A stretch of DNA of 44,276 bases from an uncultured Eubacteriales bacterium. GTDB taxonomy: Bacteria; Bacillota; Clostridia; Oscillospirales; Oscillospiraceae. This document shows, one piece after another, positions 1 to 7,659 of the stretch. The stretch covers positions 1 through 44,276 of the forward strand of contig OMTF01000007.1 in NCBI GenBank assembly GCA_900313925.1. Direction: 5' to 3'. Position 1 is the stretch's first letter; every line of letters begins with the position of its first letter. The position numbers were made by a program, and so were the translations under genes. Under the pieces are notes generated by a model. It made no database searches and was not told the origin of the DNA. It saw only the letters and a list, made by a program, of their open reading frames with translations.

Positions 1-101
1 GTATCTTCAGTCAGCGAGTCTGTGCCTGCGGAACGCGGGCATGGAAGCACGCGATTTTAATCGTGTGAGGCTTCACTGGGAACAGGCCACTCAAATATTC
101 A

Positions 102-138
102 GAAAAGAAGAGAGGCTGTATCGTATAGGTACAGCCTC
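102..138 (-). terminator. Terminator of tRNA-Gly
   Basis: Read on the minus strand, a 9-bp perfect stem (positions 130-138 pairing with 112-120, GAGGCTGTA/TACAGCCTC) is followed by a U-rich tail (TCTTCTTTTCT). It begins three bases after the CCA end of the tRNA-Gly gene, so it is best read as that gene's intrinsic terminator. Positions 1-100 beyond it hold no gene I can recognise. Confidence 0.75.
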
Positions 139-140
139 AA

Positions 141-214
141 TGGAGCGGATGAGGGGAATCGAACCCCCCTCTCAGGCTTGGGAAGCCGGCATTCTACCAA
201 TGAACTACATCCGC
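141..214 (-). tRNA. tRNA-Gly (anticodon CCC)
   Basis: A full cloverleaf can be drawn on the minus strand. The acceptor is GCGGATG/CATCCGC with an encoded CCA end, the D loop contains GG, and the T loop is TTCGATT. The seven-base anticodon loop TTCCCAA gives anticodon CCC, reading the glycine codon GGG. The anticodon stem (CCGGC/GCCTG) has one C-U mismatch at 28-42, which is tolerated in some tRNAs but slightly unusual. The T stem closes with a G-U pair. A minus-strand promoter (225-253) and a terminator (102-138) flank it, so it appears to be transcribed alone. Confidence 0.93.
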
Positions 215-224
215 GAGCGAATTT

Positions 225-253
225 AATATACCACGGCCGCGCAAGAGATTCAA
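225..253 (-). promoter_or_regulatory. Promoter of tRNA-Gly
   Basis: On the minus strand, TTGAAT (-35, positions 248-253) and TATATT (-10, positions 225-230) are separated by exactly 17 bases. The predicted start falls a few bases upstream of the tRNA 5' end at 214. The spacing and hexamers fit a sigma-A promoter. Confidence 0.7.
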
Positions 254-281
254 TAATAAAATCTATAAGAATGGCCTTTGC

Positions 282-570
282 TGGATCCTTTGGGGGAGCT
301 CTTTAAGAAAATCATCAGCGACAGTGGACCCGAGTTTTTAGCGGTGAAGGGCTCCGGAAAGCATCCGGATGCGTGACGGCGTATTACGTGCATCCGAATA
401 GCAGCTGGAATAGGGGGCAAGAAGAACGGGAACAGTATTTACGGCGACGTTTGCCCAAGAAGATAGGTTTTTGTAGAGTCACGTCAAAACGACCGCAGCG
501 GATCGGAGACGCGACGAACTACTAACTGCGGAAAACCTTCGAATATCTCGAAATAAACGGAATGTACAGA
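282..570 (+). pseudogene. Decayed IS30-family transposase fragment
   Basis: This stretch has no intact reading frame but reads as the C-terminal half of a DDE transposase in two frames. From 302 one frame gives FKKIISDSGPEF, resembling the IS30-family block around the second catalytic Asp (TSDNGxEF), and hits a stop at about 374-376. From 373 the next frame gives YYVHPNSSWNRGQEERE, resembling the family block before the catalytic Glu (YFAHPYSSWERGTNEN). It continues through RRRLPKK to a stop at 523-525, after which LRKTFEY resembles the family's PRKxxGY end. At least one frameshift and one nonsense codon break it, and the N-terminal half is absent. No terminal inverted repeats were identified. 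The assignment rests on motif resemblance by eye. Confidence 0.6.
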
Positions 571-667
571 TCGGAGACAGCAGCTGGATGGTCAGGACAA
601 TACTCAGAAGGCGCGGCAAATAAAGCTGCAACTGCAACTTCTAACGGCCTTTGCGGGTGCAGTTTGC
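571..667. other. Unassigned spacer between transposase remnant and tRNA-Pro promoter
   Basis: I see no gene here. The frame of the transposase remnant stays open through this stretch but no longer resembles any family I recognise, so it may be more insertion-sequence debris. A partial inverted repeat (CTGCAACTGCA near 630 and TGCAGTTTG near 658) is too imperfect to call. Confidence 0.4.
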
Positions 668-696
668 TTGACAAACACGGCTTCAATCACTATAAT
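668..696 (+). promoter_or_regulatory. Consensus sigma-A promoter of tRNA-Pro
   Basis: A perfect TTGACA (668-673) and a perfect TATAAT (691-696) are 17 bases apart. The predicted start near 703 lies about 14 bases before the mature tRNA-Pro end at 717. This is one of the two perfect-hexamer promoters in the window. Confidence 0.9.
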
Positions 697-716
697 TAAC
701 AGCGCTTTGAAAATTT

Positions 717-792
717 CGGGGTGTAGCGCAGATGGTAGCGCGCTTGGTTCGGGACCAAGAGGCCGGGAGTTCAAATCTCCCCACTCCGACCA
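717..792 (+). tRNA. tRNA-Pro (anticodon CGG)
   Basis: The acceptor CGGGGTG pairs with CACTCCG through one G-U pair, and CCA is encoded. The anticodon stem CTTGG/CCAAG encloses the loop TTCGGGA, giving anticodon CGG, which reads the proline codon CCG. The T loop is TTCAAAT. The gene is 76 nt including CCA. It sits between a consensus promoter and a strong terminator, so it is a single-gene unit. Any protein frame drawn across it is an artefact. Confidence 0.95.
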
Positions 793-795
793 CGG

Positions 796-830
796 GAGTG
801 ACCGGAGGAGTTTCCGGTTGCTCTTTTTTT
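796..830 (+). terminator. Terminator of tRNA-Pro
   Basis: An 11-bp stem (796-806 with 813-823, containing two G-U wobbles) has a 6-base loop and is followed by seven T residues (824-830). It lies directly after the tRNA-Pro CCA end. Confidence 0.85.
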
Positions 831-838
831 ATGACCGA

Positions 839-867
839 TTGAAGCCAATAACACAACAGGATACTAC
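839..867 (+). promoter_or_regulatory. Possible promoter for the radical SAM gene
   Basis: TTGAAG (839-844) is followed after 17 bases by TACTAC (862-867), a poor -10 match. It is proposed because the preceding terminator means the next gene needs its own promoter. Weak support. Confidence 0.3.
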
Positions 868-891
868 TAGACAACACCGCACGGAGGAGAT

Positions 892-2730
892 ATGGATAAT
901 AAGCTGGAGCGAATCTTAATGCGGGTGCAGAAGCCTGCCCGGTACACAGGCGGAGAATATAATCAAATCCTGAAAGATCGCCAAGAAGTGGAAGTCCGTG
1001 TGGCTTTCTGCTTTCCGGATATATACGACATTGGAATGTGCAACCAGGGAATGAATATACTTTACCAGTCCATGAATAGCGTTGACGGAGTTTGGTGTGA
1101 GAGAGTCTACGCTCCGTGGGGAGATATGCGCGAAGAGATGGAGAAAAACAAGATTCCTCTCTACGCACTGGAAAGTGGAGACGCTCTCACTGAATTTGAT
1201 ATTCTTGCATTTTCAATTGGCTATGAAATGGCATTTACAACCGTTCTGGATATGATTTACCAGGCTGGGATTCCCTTACACACAAAGGATCGCACTGAAC
1301 TTAAGCCTCTAGTGATTGCGGGGGGGAGCGCCTGCGTAAATGCAGAGCCTATGGCGGAGTTCCTGGATTTAGCCATTATCGGAGAAGGGGAAGAAGTCAA
1401 TAATGAGCTTCTATACCTTTATAGAAAGGCAAAAAGAGAAAACTGGAGCAAAATCGAGTTTCTGCAGAAGGCAAGCGGAATAGAAGGAATCTATGTTCCT
1501 TCTCTGTATGAGGTCCAGTATGGAGACGACGGCGCCATCCGTTCGATTCTTCCGCAAGGTGGAGCACCGCAAAGAGTGAGAAAAAGAATTATAAAGGATA
1601 TGGACGCGGTTTCCTACCCGACGGCTCCAGTTGTTCCGAATACGGAAATTGTTCAGGACAAGGCAAATCTGGAGCTGTTTCGCGGGTGCATTCGCGGCTG
1701 CCGATTCTGTCAGGCGGGATACATTTACAGACCGGTCCGAAAAAAGTCACCGGAAAAACTTGTAGAACTGGGAAGAGAGCTTCTGAAGAACACGGGATAT
1801 TCCGACTGCACACTGCTGTCACTTAGTTCCAGCGACTACCTGGAACTGAACACGGTGCTTGATGGGATGCTTGAATTCTGCGAGCCGAGGAATATTGGGA
1901 TTTCTCTGCCTTCTCTGCGGGCAGACAACTTTTCTCTGGATATCGTGCATAGAATTCAGAAAGTTCGAAAAAGCGGACTGACGTTTGCCGTAGAGGGAGG
2001 AAGCCAAAGACTTCGGGATGCGATCAACAAGAACGTCACGGAAGAAGAGCTTTTAAATACATGCCGGCTTGCGTTTCAGGGCGGGTGGAGCAGCGTTAAG
2101 CTTTATTATATGCTGGGGCTTCCGACTGAGACGGATGAAGACGTACTTGGCATTGCGGAAATGGCAAATAAGGTCCTGCATTGCTGGAGAGAATATTCTA
2201 TCAATAAAAAAAGAGGAGTGCGGATTACCATCTCGACATCCTGCTTTATTCCTAAGCCTTTTTCCCCATTCCAGTGGGAAGCGCAGATTCCGATGGAGGA
2301 GTACATGCGGCGCGTTCAGCTGCTCAGCAGCGCCATAAAGGCGAAAAATGTCACATACAACTGGCATGACGCGGATATCGGCTTTATAGAGGCTGTTCTT
2401 TCAAGAGGAGACCGTAGGCTTGGACCTGTGCTAGAAGAAGTATGGAAAAATGGGGGGAGGCTTGAGGCTTGGGAAGATTATTTCAATCTGGAGCGGTGGC
2501 AGCAGGCATTTGAAAAATCAGGGCTTGATCCGCACTATTATGCCAATCGGTGCAGAAGTCCGGAAGAAATTCTGCCATGGTCCGTGATTGATGTAGGTGT
2601 ACGCTGGGAGCATCTTTGGAATGAGCGGCAGCAGGCGTATAAGGCAGAAAAATCGTTGGATTGCAGACACCGTTGCTTGGGATGCGGTGCCTCCGAGCTA
2701 CTGGGAAAAGGAGGGAAATGCAATGCCTAA
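892..2730 (+). CDS. TIGR03960-family B12-binding-type radical SAM protein
   Basis: A 612-residue protein of unknown function. The N-terminal ~210 residues form a cobalamin-binding-like Rossmann domain (e.g. GGSACVNAEP near 144-153). A radical SAM core follows with the CxxxCxxC cluster at Cys266, Cys270 and Cys273 in RGCIRGCRFC, which would hold a 4Fe-4S cluster and S-adenosylmethionine. The extreme C-terminus carries CRHRCLGCG, a likely extra metal site. The start has a good GGAGGAGA site 5 bases upstream. The next gene overlaps it by 8 bp and encodes the DUF2344 partner, which in many clostridia is fused to or follows this protein, so the two probably act together. The substrate is unknown; the usual chromosomal link to ribosomal genes hints at RNA or ribosome modification, but that is inference. 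Confidence 0.88.
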   Translation: MDNKLERILMRVQKPARYTGGEYNQILKDRQEVEVRVAFCFPDIYDIGMCNQGMNILYQSMNSVDGVWCERVYAPWGDMREEMEKNKIPLYALESGDALTEFDILAFSIGYEMAFTTVLDMIYQAGIPLHTKDRTELKPLVIAGGSACVNAEPMAEFLDLAIIGEGEEVNNELLYLYRKAKRENWSKIEFLQKASGIEGIYVPSLYEVQYGDDGAIRSILPQGGAPQRVRKRIIKDMDAVSYPTAPVVPNTEIVQDKANLELFRGCIRGCRFCQAGYIYRPVRKKSPEKLVELGRELLKNTGYSDCTLLSLSSSDYLELNTVLDGMLEFCEPRNIGISLPSLRADNFSLDIVHRIQKVRKSGLTFAVEGGSQRLRDAINKNVTEEELLNTCRLAFQGGWSSVKLYYMLGLPTETDEDVLGIAEMANKVLHCWREYSINKKRGVRITISTSCFIPKPFSPFQWEAQIPMEEYMRRVQLLSSAIKAKNVTYNWHDADIGFIEAVLSRGDRRLGPVLEEVWKNGGRLEAWEDYFNLERWQQAFEKSGLDPHYYANRCRSPEEILPWSVIDVGVRWEHLWNERQQAYKAEKSLDCRHRCLGCGASELLGKGGKCNA

Positions 2731-3388
2731 GTACCGAATGCTGTTCTCGAAAACGGGACGGATTATTTATATATCTCATTTAGATTTGATAAGAACACTG
2801 CAGCGCTCTTTCCTGCGGGCAGACTGCCCTGTCAGCTATTCGCAGGGATTTAATCCCCACCCGAAATTCTCCATTGCACTGCCATTGTCCGTCGGCATAG
2901 AAAGTCTGTGCGAAATCCTCAGCTTCTCCGCTGAGGAACCGCTGGATTTGCCAACTCTTCCCGAAGAACTGACAAAATATATGCCGGAGGGGCTAAAGGT
3001 ACGGTCTGTCTACGAACCCCATACAAAAATTTCCGATCTAAAATGGATCGAGCTCCAGGGGCGCTTGTTTTATGAAAACAGGGATACGACCTCGGAAGCA
3101 GAAAAGCTTCACACTCTTTTTTCCGATCCGAGCAGGGAGCTTGTGGTTGAAAAAAAGGGGAAAAGAGGCCTGACAGAATTTTCTTTGTGGCAGGGGCTGA
3201 AGAATATCGAATTTGCACCGGATGAGGGAATGGTCCGGGTTGCTATGCGTGTATCGGCGCAGCAGCCGACCTTCAACCCATACTTATTAACGGAAGCAAT
3301 AAAAAAATACGGTCCGGATTCAGAACCGGACTTTGCAAAGTTCATCCGAATGGAAATTTTTGATTTTCAAGGGAATATTTTCCGTTAG
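2723..3388 (+). CDS. DUF2344 (TIGR03936) radical SAM partner protein
   Basis: A 221-residue protein of unknown function. The family's conserved N-terminus is visible (YRMLFSKTGRIIYISHLDL, then SQGFNPHPKFSIALPL near 40-56). The frame stays open upstream, but ATG at 2723 is chosen: it follows AAGGAGG at a good distance, overlaps the end of the radical SAM gene by 8 bp, and matches where family members begin. The overlap implies translational coupling. In many genomes the same unit precedes the ribonuclease G gene and rplU/rpmA; here the next gene is rplS. Confidence 0.85.
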   Translation: MPKYRMLFSKTGRIIYISHLDLIRTLQRSFLRADCPVSYSQGFNPHPKFSIALPLSVGIESLCEILSFSAEEPLDLPTLPEELTKYMPEGLKVRSVYEPHTKISDLKWIELQGRLFYENRDTTSEAEKLHTLFSDPSRELVVEKKGKRGLTEFSLWQGLKNIEFAPDEGMVRVAMRVSAQQPTFNPYLLTEAIKKYGPDSEPDFAKFIRMEIFDFQGNIFR

Positions 3389-3391
3389 CTC

Positions 3392-3420
3392 TTGCTTTTT
3401 TTATTGGTGTGTGGTAAATT
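3392..3420 (+). promoter_or_regulatory. Probable rplS promoter
   Basis: TTGCTT (3392-3397) and TAAATT (3415-3420) are separated by 17 bases, immediately after the DUF2344 stop codon. The predicted start near 3427 coincides with the beginning of the hairpin leader of rplS. Confidence 0.5.
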
Positions 3421-3426
3421 ATCATG

Positions 3427-3500
3427 GCTTATGGGAACGCCATAAGACGTACTAAAATGGTCCTCTACCGAAAAGCATCGGCACGAACATTTATATAAAG
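3427..3500 (+). promoter_or_regulatory. Structured leader of rplS, possible L19 autoregulatory element
   Basis: The 5' untranslated region contains a perfect 7-bp hairpin (CTTATGG 3428-3434 with CCATAAG 3440-3446, loop GAACG) and a second small hairpin (CCGA/TCGG near 3468-3481). Firmicutes are known to have an L19 leader RNA in this position that is thought to mediate feedback by the protein. I could not compare it with the Rfam model, so the assignment rests on position and structure only. Confidence 0.4.
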
Positions 3501-3510
3501 GATGGTTTAT

Positions 3511-3852
3511 ATGGATTTAGTCAAAACACTTTCCGACAGATATTTGAAGGAGGAAGTTCCTCAGGTTTCTGTCGGTGACACTGTCCGCGTAACAGTGCGC
3601 GTAAAAGAAGGAAGCAGAGAACGCAATCAGGCGTTTGAAGGTACCGTAATTGCAAAGAAGCACGGCGGCATCAACGAAACTATTACAGTGCGGCGTATTT
3701 CCTATGGCGTTGGCTGTGAAAAGATTTTTCCGCTGAACTCCCCATCGATAGTTTCCATCGATACCGTTCGCAGAGGCAAAGTTCGCAGAGCAAAGCTGTA
3801 TTACCTGCGTGATCGTGTTGGAAAGGCTGCTAAGGTAAAAGAGCAGCTTTAA
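3511..3852 (+). CDS. rplS: 50S ribosomal protein L19
   Basis: A 113-residue L19 located at the 30S-50S interface. Family hallmarks are [17 protein letters not shown] near 21-37, [16 protein letters not shown] and [12 protein letters not shown] toward the C-terminus. Two ATGs lie close together; 3511 is preferred because AAAGGATGG then sits 7 bases upstream and the protein begins where other L19 proteins do, while the ATG at 3502 overlaps that site. The gene normally closes an rpsP-rimM-trmD-rplS operon. Here rpsP lies about 40 kb away in this window, so that operon has been split. A promoter and leader precede it and a terminator follows. Confidence 0.97.
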   Translation: MDLVKTLSDRYLKEEVPQVSVGDTVRVTVRVKEGSRERNQAFEGTVIAKKHGGINETITVRRISYGVGCEKIFPLNSPSIVSIDTVRRGKVRRAKLYYLRDRVGKAAKVKEQL

Positions 3853-3868
3853 TGGAATGGAACTGTAT

Positions 3869-3908
3869 AACTGTCTCAACGGACGGCAGGTTCGCTGAGG
3901 CAGTTTTT
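3869..3908 (+). terminator. rplS terminator
   Basis: A 13-bp stem (3869-3881 with 3893-3905, two G-U pairs) with an 11-base loop is followed by a T-rich run. It lies 17 bases after the rplS stop codon and isolates rplS as a single-gene unit. Confidence 0.85.
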
Positions 3909-4022
3909 CTATAAGACGGGCGAGCGCCTGCAGGAAATTGAATTTGCATTCCGTCCAGCAGAAGGAAGCGGATAGGTTATCCTAATTTCCTATTGAATTT
4001 CGGAGAATTTCAGAGGCAGCGT

Positions 4023-4577
4023 ATGAACGAAGAGTCTATAAAAACAGAAAAGAACCGTTTGAGCCCAGTGTATGACTGGATACAGTGCCTTGTGTTTGCA
4101 CTGGTTATTTGTGTGCTTATGTTTACCTTTATTACTCGTGTAGCTTCCGTTGTGGGGTCCTCTATGGAACCCACTTTGCAGAACCAGGACCTTGTCCTGG
4201 CTTCAAACCTGTTCTATACACCGAAGCAGGGGGATATAGTGATTTTTAAAAAGGAATCCTATAAGGACGCTGCCCTGGTAAAACGGATTATCGCGACAGA
4301 AGGACAGACCGTTGATATAGACTTTGACCAAGGGATTGTCTATGTGGACGGCCAGCCGCTGAAAGAAGACTATACGGCGGAACTGATATATAACAGTCTG
4401 AACTTTACAGGACCTCAGGTTGTTCCGAAAGGCTGCGTATTTGTCCTCGGCGATAATCGAAACAACTCACTGGACAGTCGGGATTCTCGGGTGGGAATGG
4501 TAGATAAAAGCCTGATCATTGGGAGAATATATCTACGGATATTCCCGATCAGCAAATTCGGAAGCGTATATAAATGA
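4023..4577 (+). CDS. lepB: Signal peptidase I (type I leader peptidase)
   Basis: A 184-residue membrane protease that removes signal peptides from secreted proteins. A short cytoplasmic N-terminus and one membrane segment (about 18-40) precede the catalytic Ser47 in GSSMEPTL. The general base is Lys87 in ALVKRIIA, and the family signature GDNRNNSLDSR lies near 144-154. This is the short Gram-positive single-anchor form. A TTG at 3993 would add ten residues, but ATG 4023 has AGAGG upstream at the right distance and is chosen. Confidence 0.94.
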   Translation: MNEESIKTEKNRLSPVYDWIQCLVFALVICVLMFTFITRVASVVGSSMEPTLQNQDLVLASNLFYTPKQGDIVIFKKESYKDAALVKRIIATEGQTVDIDFDQGIVYVDGQPLKEDYTAELIYNSLNFTGPQVVPKGCVFVLGDNRNNSLDSRDSRVGMVDKSLIIGRIYLRIFPISKFGSVYK

Positions 4578-4640
4578 AACGTAGCGCCATCAGCCTGCGC
4601 TTCCGGAAACTTGTGGACGCCGAAGAAAGGATGCATAGCT

Positions 4641-5534
4641 GTGAAAAACGCGGATAGGCCATGGTCGCAGGAAATACAATGGTATCCTGGACATATGGCA
4701 AAGGCCCGCCGCATGATAGAAGAAAATATGAAGCTGGTGGATGTTGTATGCGAAATTTGCGACGCAAGGATCCCGCGCTCAAGTCGAAATCCAGACATGG
4801 AAGCTCTCGCGGCGAATAAACGGAGAGTTATTGTATTGAACAGAAAGGATTTGGCGGATCCGGTAGAGACAGGTAAGTGGATAAAGTCACTGCAGGAAAC
4901 AGAGACGAAGGCAATTGCCTGCGATTCTCGTTCCAGAAAGGGAGTTGCATCTTTTCTTCCCGCTGTGGAAAGCCTGCTTCAAGATAGACACAGTGCTGAA
5001 AAGGAAAAGGGACTTGTAGGTCGGAAACCCCGAATTATGGTTGTGGGTATACCAAACGTTGGAAAATCCTCCTTTATCAACCAGCTCGCCGGGAGAAAAG
5101 CCACAGTTACTGGTGACAGACCGGGAGTTACGCGGGGAAAGCAGTGGATTTCCGTCGGTGCTAAATGGGAACTTATGGATACACCGGGGATTCTCTGGCC
5201 AAAGTTTGATTCGTGGCAGGTCGGAGCATTTCTTGCTCTCACAAATTCTATTAAAAATGAAATTCTGGATTATGAAGCGCTTGCAGTTTATTTCTTGGAG
5301 CAGATGAAAGAAGCTTATCCGGATAGGCTGCAGGAACGATATCACGTTCCGGCAGCGCGGGAACGGACAGGCGAAGAAATTCTGCAGGATATCGCAAGAA
5401 ACAGAGGATGCATCTCATCCGGAGGAGAACCGGACCTTGAACGTGCGTCACGAATGCTGATTAAAGAATATCAGGACGGGAAGTTAGGAAAGCTTACATT
5501 GGAGAAGTACAATGGCGGATCTCTGGGAACTTGA
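4641..5534 (+). CDS. rbgA: Ribosome biogenesis GTPase RbgA (YlqF)
   Basis: A 297-residue circularly permuted GTPase needed for late 50S subunit assembly. The G4 motif NRKD (67-70) precedes the G1 P-loop GIPNVGKSS (136-144), and DTPG (G3) is at 180-183. The N-terminal WYPGHMAKA motif is typical of the YlqF family. The GTG at 4641 is chosen because AAAGGA lies 9 bases upstream; the frame opens earlier at a TTG (4611) with no ribosome site. It overlaps rnhB by 23 bp, the same order as in Bacillus subtilis. Confidence 0.95.
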   Translation: MKNADRPWSQEIQWYPGHMAKARRMIEENMKLVDVVCEICDARIPRSSRNPDMEALAANKRRVIVLNRKDLADPVETGKWIKSLQETETKAIACDSRSRKGVASFLPAVESLLQDRHSAEKEKGLVGRKPRIMVVGIPNVGKSSFINQLAGRKATVTGDRPGVTRGKQWISVGAKWELMDTPGILWPKFDSWQVGAFLALTNSIKNEILDYEALAVYFLEQMKEAYPDRLQERYHVPAARERTGEEILQDIARNRGCISSGGEPDLERASRMLIKEYQDGKLGKLTLEKYNGGSLGT

Positions 5535-6111
5535 AACGGAAATTCACAAGGAGGGCTACCAAATTTTCTGCGGCGTAGACGAAGCGGGAAGAGGACCACT
5601 GGCGGGCCCTGTGTATGCAGCCGCCGTGATCCTTCGACCGGGCAATACGATTGAGGGACTGAATGATTCCAAAAAGCTTTCGGAGAAAAAGAGGGAAGAA
5701 CTTTTTCCAATTATTCAAAGAGTTGCGGAAGCCTGGTGCGTTGCTTCCGCCTCGGTAGAAGAAATAGAGAAGCTCAATATTCTTGGCGCTACAATCCTTT
5801 CTATGAATCGTGCGATAGAAGGACTTAAGGTAAGACCAGAATTAGCTCTTATTGATGGAAACCAGTGCCGGGGAATTAAGATTCCTGCCCGAACAATTGT
5901 AAGAGGGGACGCCCGTTGCGCCAGTATCTCGGCGGCTTCTATTTTGGCAAAAGTAAGCCGTGACCGGTATATGGAGGGGTTGGATGCCGTTTATCCGGTC
6001 TACGGATTTGCAAAACATAAAGGATATGGGACGAAACAGCACTATGACGCTCTGCGTAAATTCGGTCCCTGCCCTATGCACAGGCCCAGCTTTCTAAAAA
6101 AAATACATTAA
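5512..6111 (+). CDS. rnhB: Ribonuclease HII
   Basis: A 199-residue enzyme that cuts the RNA strand of RNA-DNA hybrids and initiates removal of misincorporated ribonucleotides. The catalytic acidic residues are visible: Asp23-Glu24 in [13 protein letters not shown], Asp115 in LIDGNQ, and a later Asp in the [10 protein letters not shown] segment (about 151). Conserved [12 protein letters not shown] lies near the C-terminus. It is coupled to rbgA by overlap. A short frame starts on its stop codon (TAATG at 6109-6113). Confidence 0.95.
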   Translation: MADLWELETEIHKEGYQIFCGVDEAGRGPLAGPVYAAAVILRPGNTIEGLNDSKKLSEKKREELFPIIQRVAEAWCVASASVEEIEKLNILGATILSMNRAIEGLKVRPELALIDGNQCRGIKIPARTIVRGDARCASISAASILAKVSRDRYMEGLDAVYPVYGFAKHKGYGTKQHYDALRKFGPCPMHRPSFLKKIH

Positions 6112-6171
6112 TGCAGAACGAAGGAGGACAGGCGTTGCAGCAGAGTGCTAGACTGTAACGGCCGGAAAATT

Positions 6172-7650
6172 ATGCAGTATTTCAGTACCCGCAACGAGAA
6201 AAAGCTTATCCCCAGCTATTATGCGATAAAGGAAGGCCTAGCAGAAGACAGAGGCCTGTTCGTTCCAGAAAGAATTCCTGAAATCTCCCTGCAGCAGCTC
6301 CGGAATATGTGCAGCATGAATTACCAGCAGAGGGCCTATGCTGTGATGCGGAATTATCTGCCCGAATTTGATGAAGAGGAGCTCAGAGATATCATTTCAG
6401 CATCCTATGGAAGCAACTTTGATGTGCCAACCGTAGCTCCGGTTTCATTTATGGATAGTAAAACTGGCTTTTTGGAACTCTGGCATGGTCCGACATGTGC
6501 TTTCAAGGATATTGCCCTTCAGGCGCTCCCGCACCTTCTTACCCGCTCACTGCAGAAAGCGGACGAAAAGCGTACGGTATGCATCCTGGTTGCGACCAGC
6601 GGCGATACGGGCAAGGCAGCGCTGGAAGGGTTTGCGGATGTACCCGGAACGAAGATTCTCGTATTTTATCCGCGGGACGGGGTATCCAAAACACAGAGAC
6701 TGCAGATGATCACGCAAAGCGGTGAAAACGTTTTTGTAAGCGGTGTAATAGGAAACTTTGACGATGCTCAGAACGGGGTTAAGATGATTTTCGCAGATGC
6801 GAAATTCGCCGAAGAGCTGGATAAAAGGGGATATTTCCTTTCGTCGGCAAACTCGATAAACTGGGGTCGTCTTCTTCCTCAGATCGTATATTATTTCTCC
6901 GCGTACTGCGACAGCGTAAATGCCGGCAAAATATTGTTTGGAGACAGCCTCACCTTTGCGGTTCCTACGGGGAATTTTGGAGATATTCTGGCCGGTTGGT
7001 ATGCAAAGCAGATGGGATTGCCGATTCGGAAGCTTCTATGTTGCTCCAATCAAAACAATGTACTTACCGACTTTATCAAATCCGGCACATACGATATCAA
7101 TAGAAAGTTCTATACAACCATTTCGCCGTCTATGGATATTCTGGTCTCCAGCAACCTCGAACGTCTGCTTTATCATATTAGCAGGGATAGTAGCGAAGTC
7201 CGAAGTTACATGGACGCACTTGGAAAGGAAGGGCGCTATACGGTACGGCATGAAATTTTGGATGCTATAACTAAGGATTTTGATGCAGGGTTTGCTTCCG
7301 ATGCCGAAACCAAAGAGAGCATTCGTGAAGTATATGAAAAAAGCCGCTACCTTATGGACACGCACACGGCTACGGCATGGACGATTTTGAAGAAGATGCG
7401 GGATGCCGGCGAATATACCGGGCCAGCGATCATTGTATCAACAGCAAGTCCGTTCAAGTTCAGCGAGAATGTTATGACAGCGCTGAGGCCTGATTTACCA
7501 TCAATGAATTTGTCAACAGAGGACCTTGCACGCTATACGGGACAGTCTGTTCCGGCACCGTTGAAAAATTTGGAAGAACGACAGATTCGCTTTGAAGAGT
7601 CCGTCGAAAGATCCGGAATGAAAGATGCCGTTTCCCGTTTCTTAGCCTGA
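6172..7650 (+). CDS. thrC: Threonine synthase
   Basis: A 492-residue pyridoxal-phosphate enzyme that converts O-phosphohomoserine to threonine. The N-terminus YFSTRNEKK and GLAEDRGLFVPE is typical, and the cofactor lysine is Lys112 in GPTCAFKDIA. TSGDTGKAAL and TGNFGDILAG form phosphate and ring contacts. Length matches the longer class-II form. ATG 6172 is chosen on family alignment although only a weak site (CCGGA) precedes it; an in-frame GTG lies at 6145. No threonine leader peptide or T-box is visible. No other threonine gene lies nearby. Confidence 0.93.
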   Translation: MQYFSTRNEKKLIPSYYAIKEGLAEDRGLFVPERIPEISLQQLRNMCSMNYQQRAYAVMRNYLPEFDEEELRDIISASYGSNFDVPTVAPVSFMDSKTGFLELWHGPTCAFKDIALQALPHLLTRSLQKADEKRTVCILVATSGDTGKAALEGFADVPGTKILVFYPRDGVSKTQRLQMITQSGENVFVSGVIGNFDDAQNGVKMIFADAKFAEELDKRGYFLSSANSINWGRLLPQIVYYFSAYCDSVNAGKILFGDSLTFAVPTGNFGDILAGWYAKQMGLPIRKLLCCSNQNNVLTDFIKSGTYDINRKFYTTISPSMDILVSSNLERLLYHISRDSSEVRSYMDALGKEGRYTVRHEILDAITKDFDAGFASDAETKESIREVYEKSRYLMDTHTATAWTILKKMRDAGEYTGPAIIVSTASPFKFSENVMTALRPDLPSMNLSTEDLARYTGQSVPAPLKNLEERQIRFEESVERSGMKDAVSRFLA

Positions 7651-7659
7651 GGACTTAAC

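Noticed and set aside
41-226. A 61-codon plus-strand frame ending near 226
   Set aside because: It reads straight through the complement of tRNA-Gly and its terminator and has no ribosome site.
683-1168. A 161-codon open frame on the minus strand
   Set aside because: It runs across tRNA-Pro, its terminator and the start of the radical SAM gene on the opposite strand and resembles no protein family.
6112-6171. T-box or threonine attenuator before thrC
   Set aside because: The gap is only 60 bases, with no threonine-rich leader peptide, no T-box core sequence and no terminator hairpin.
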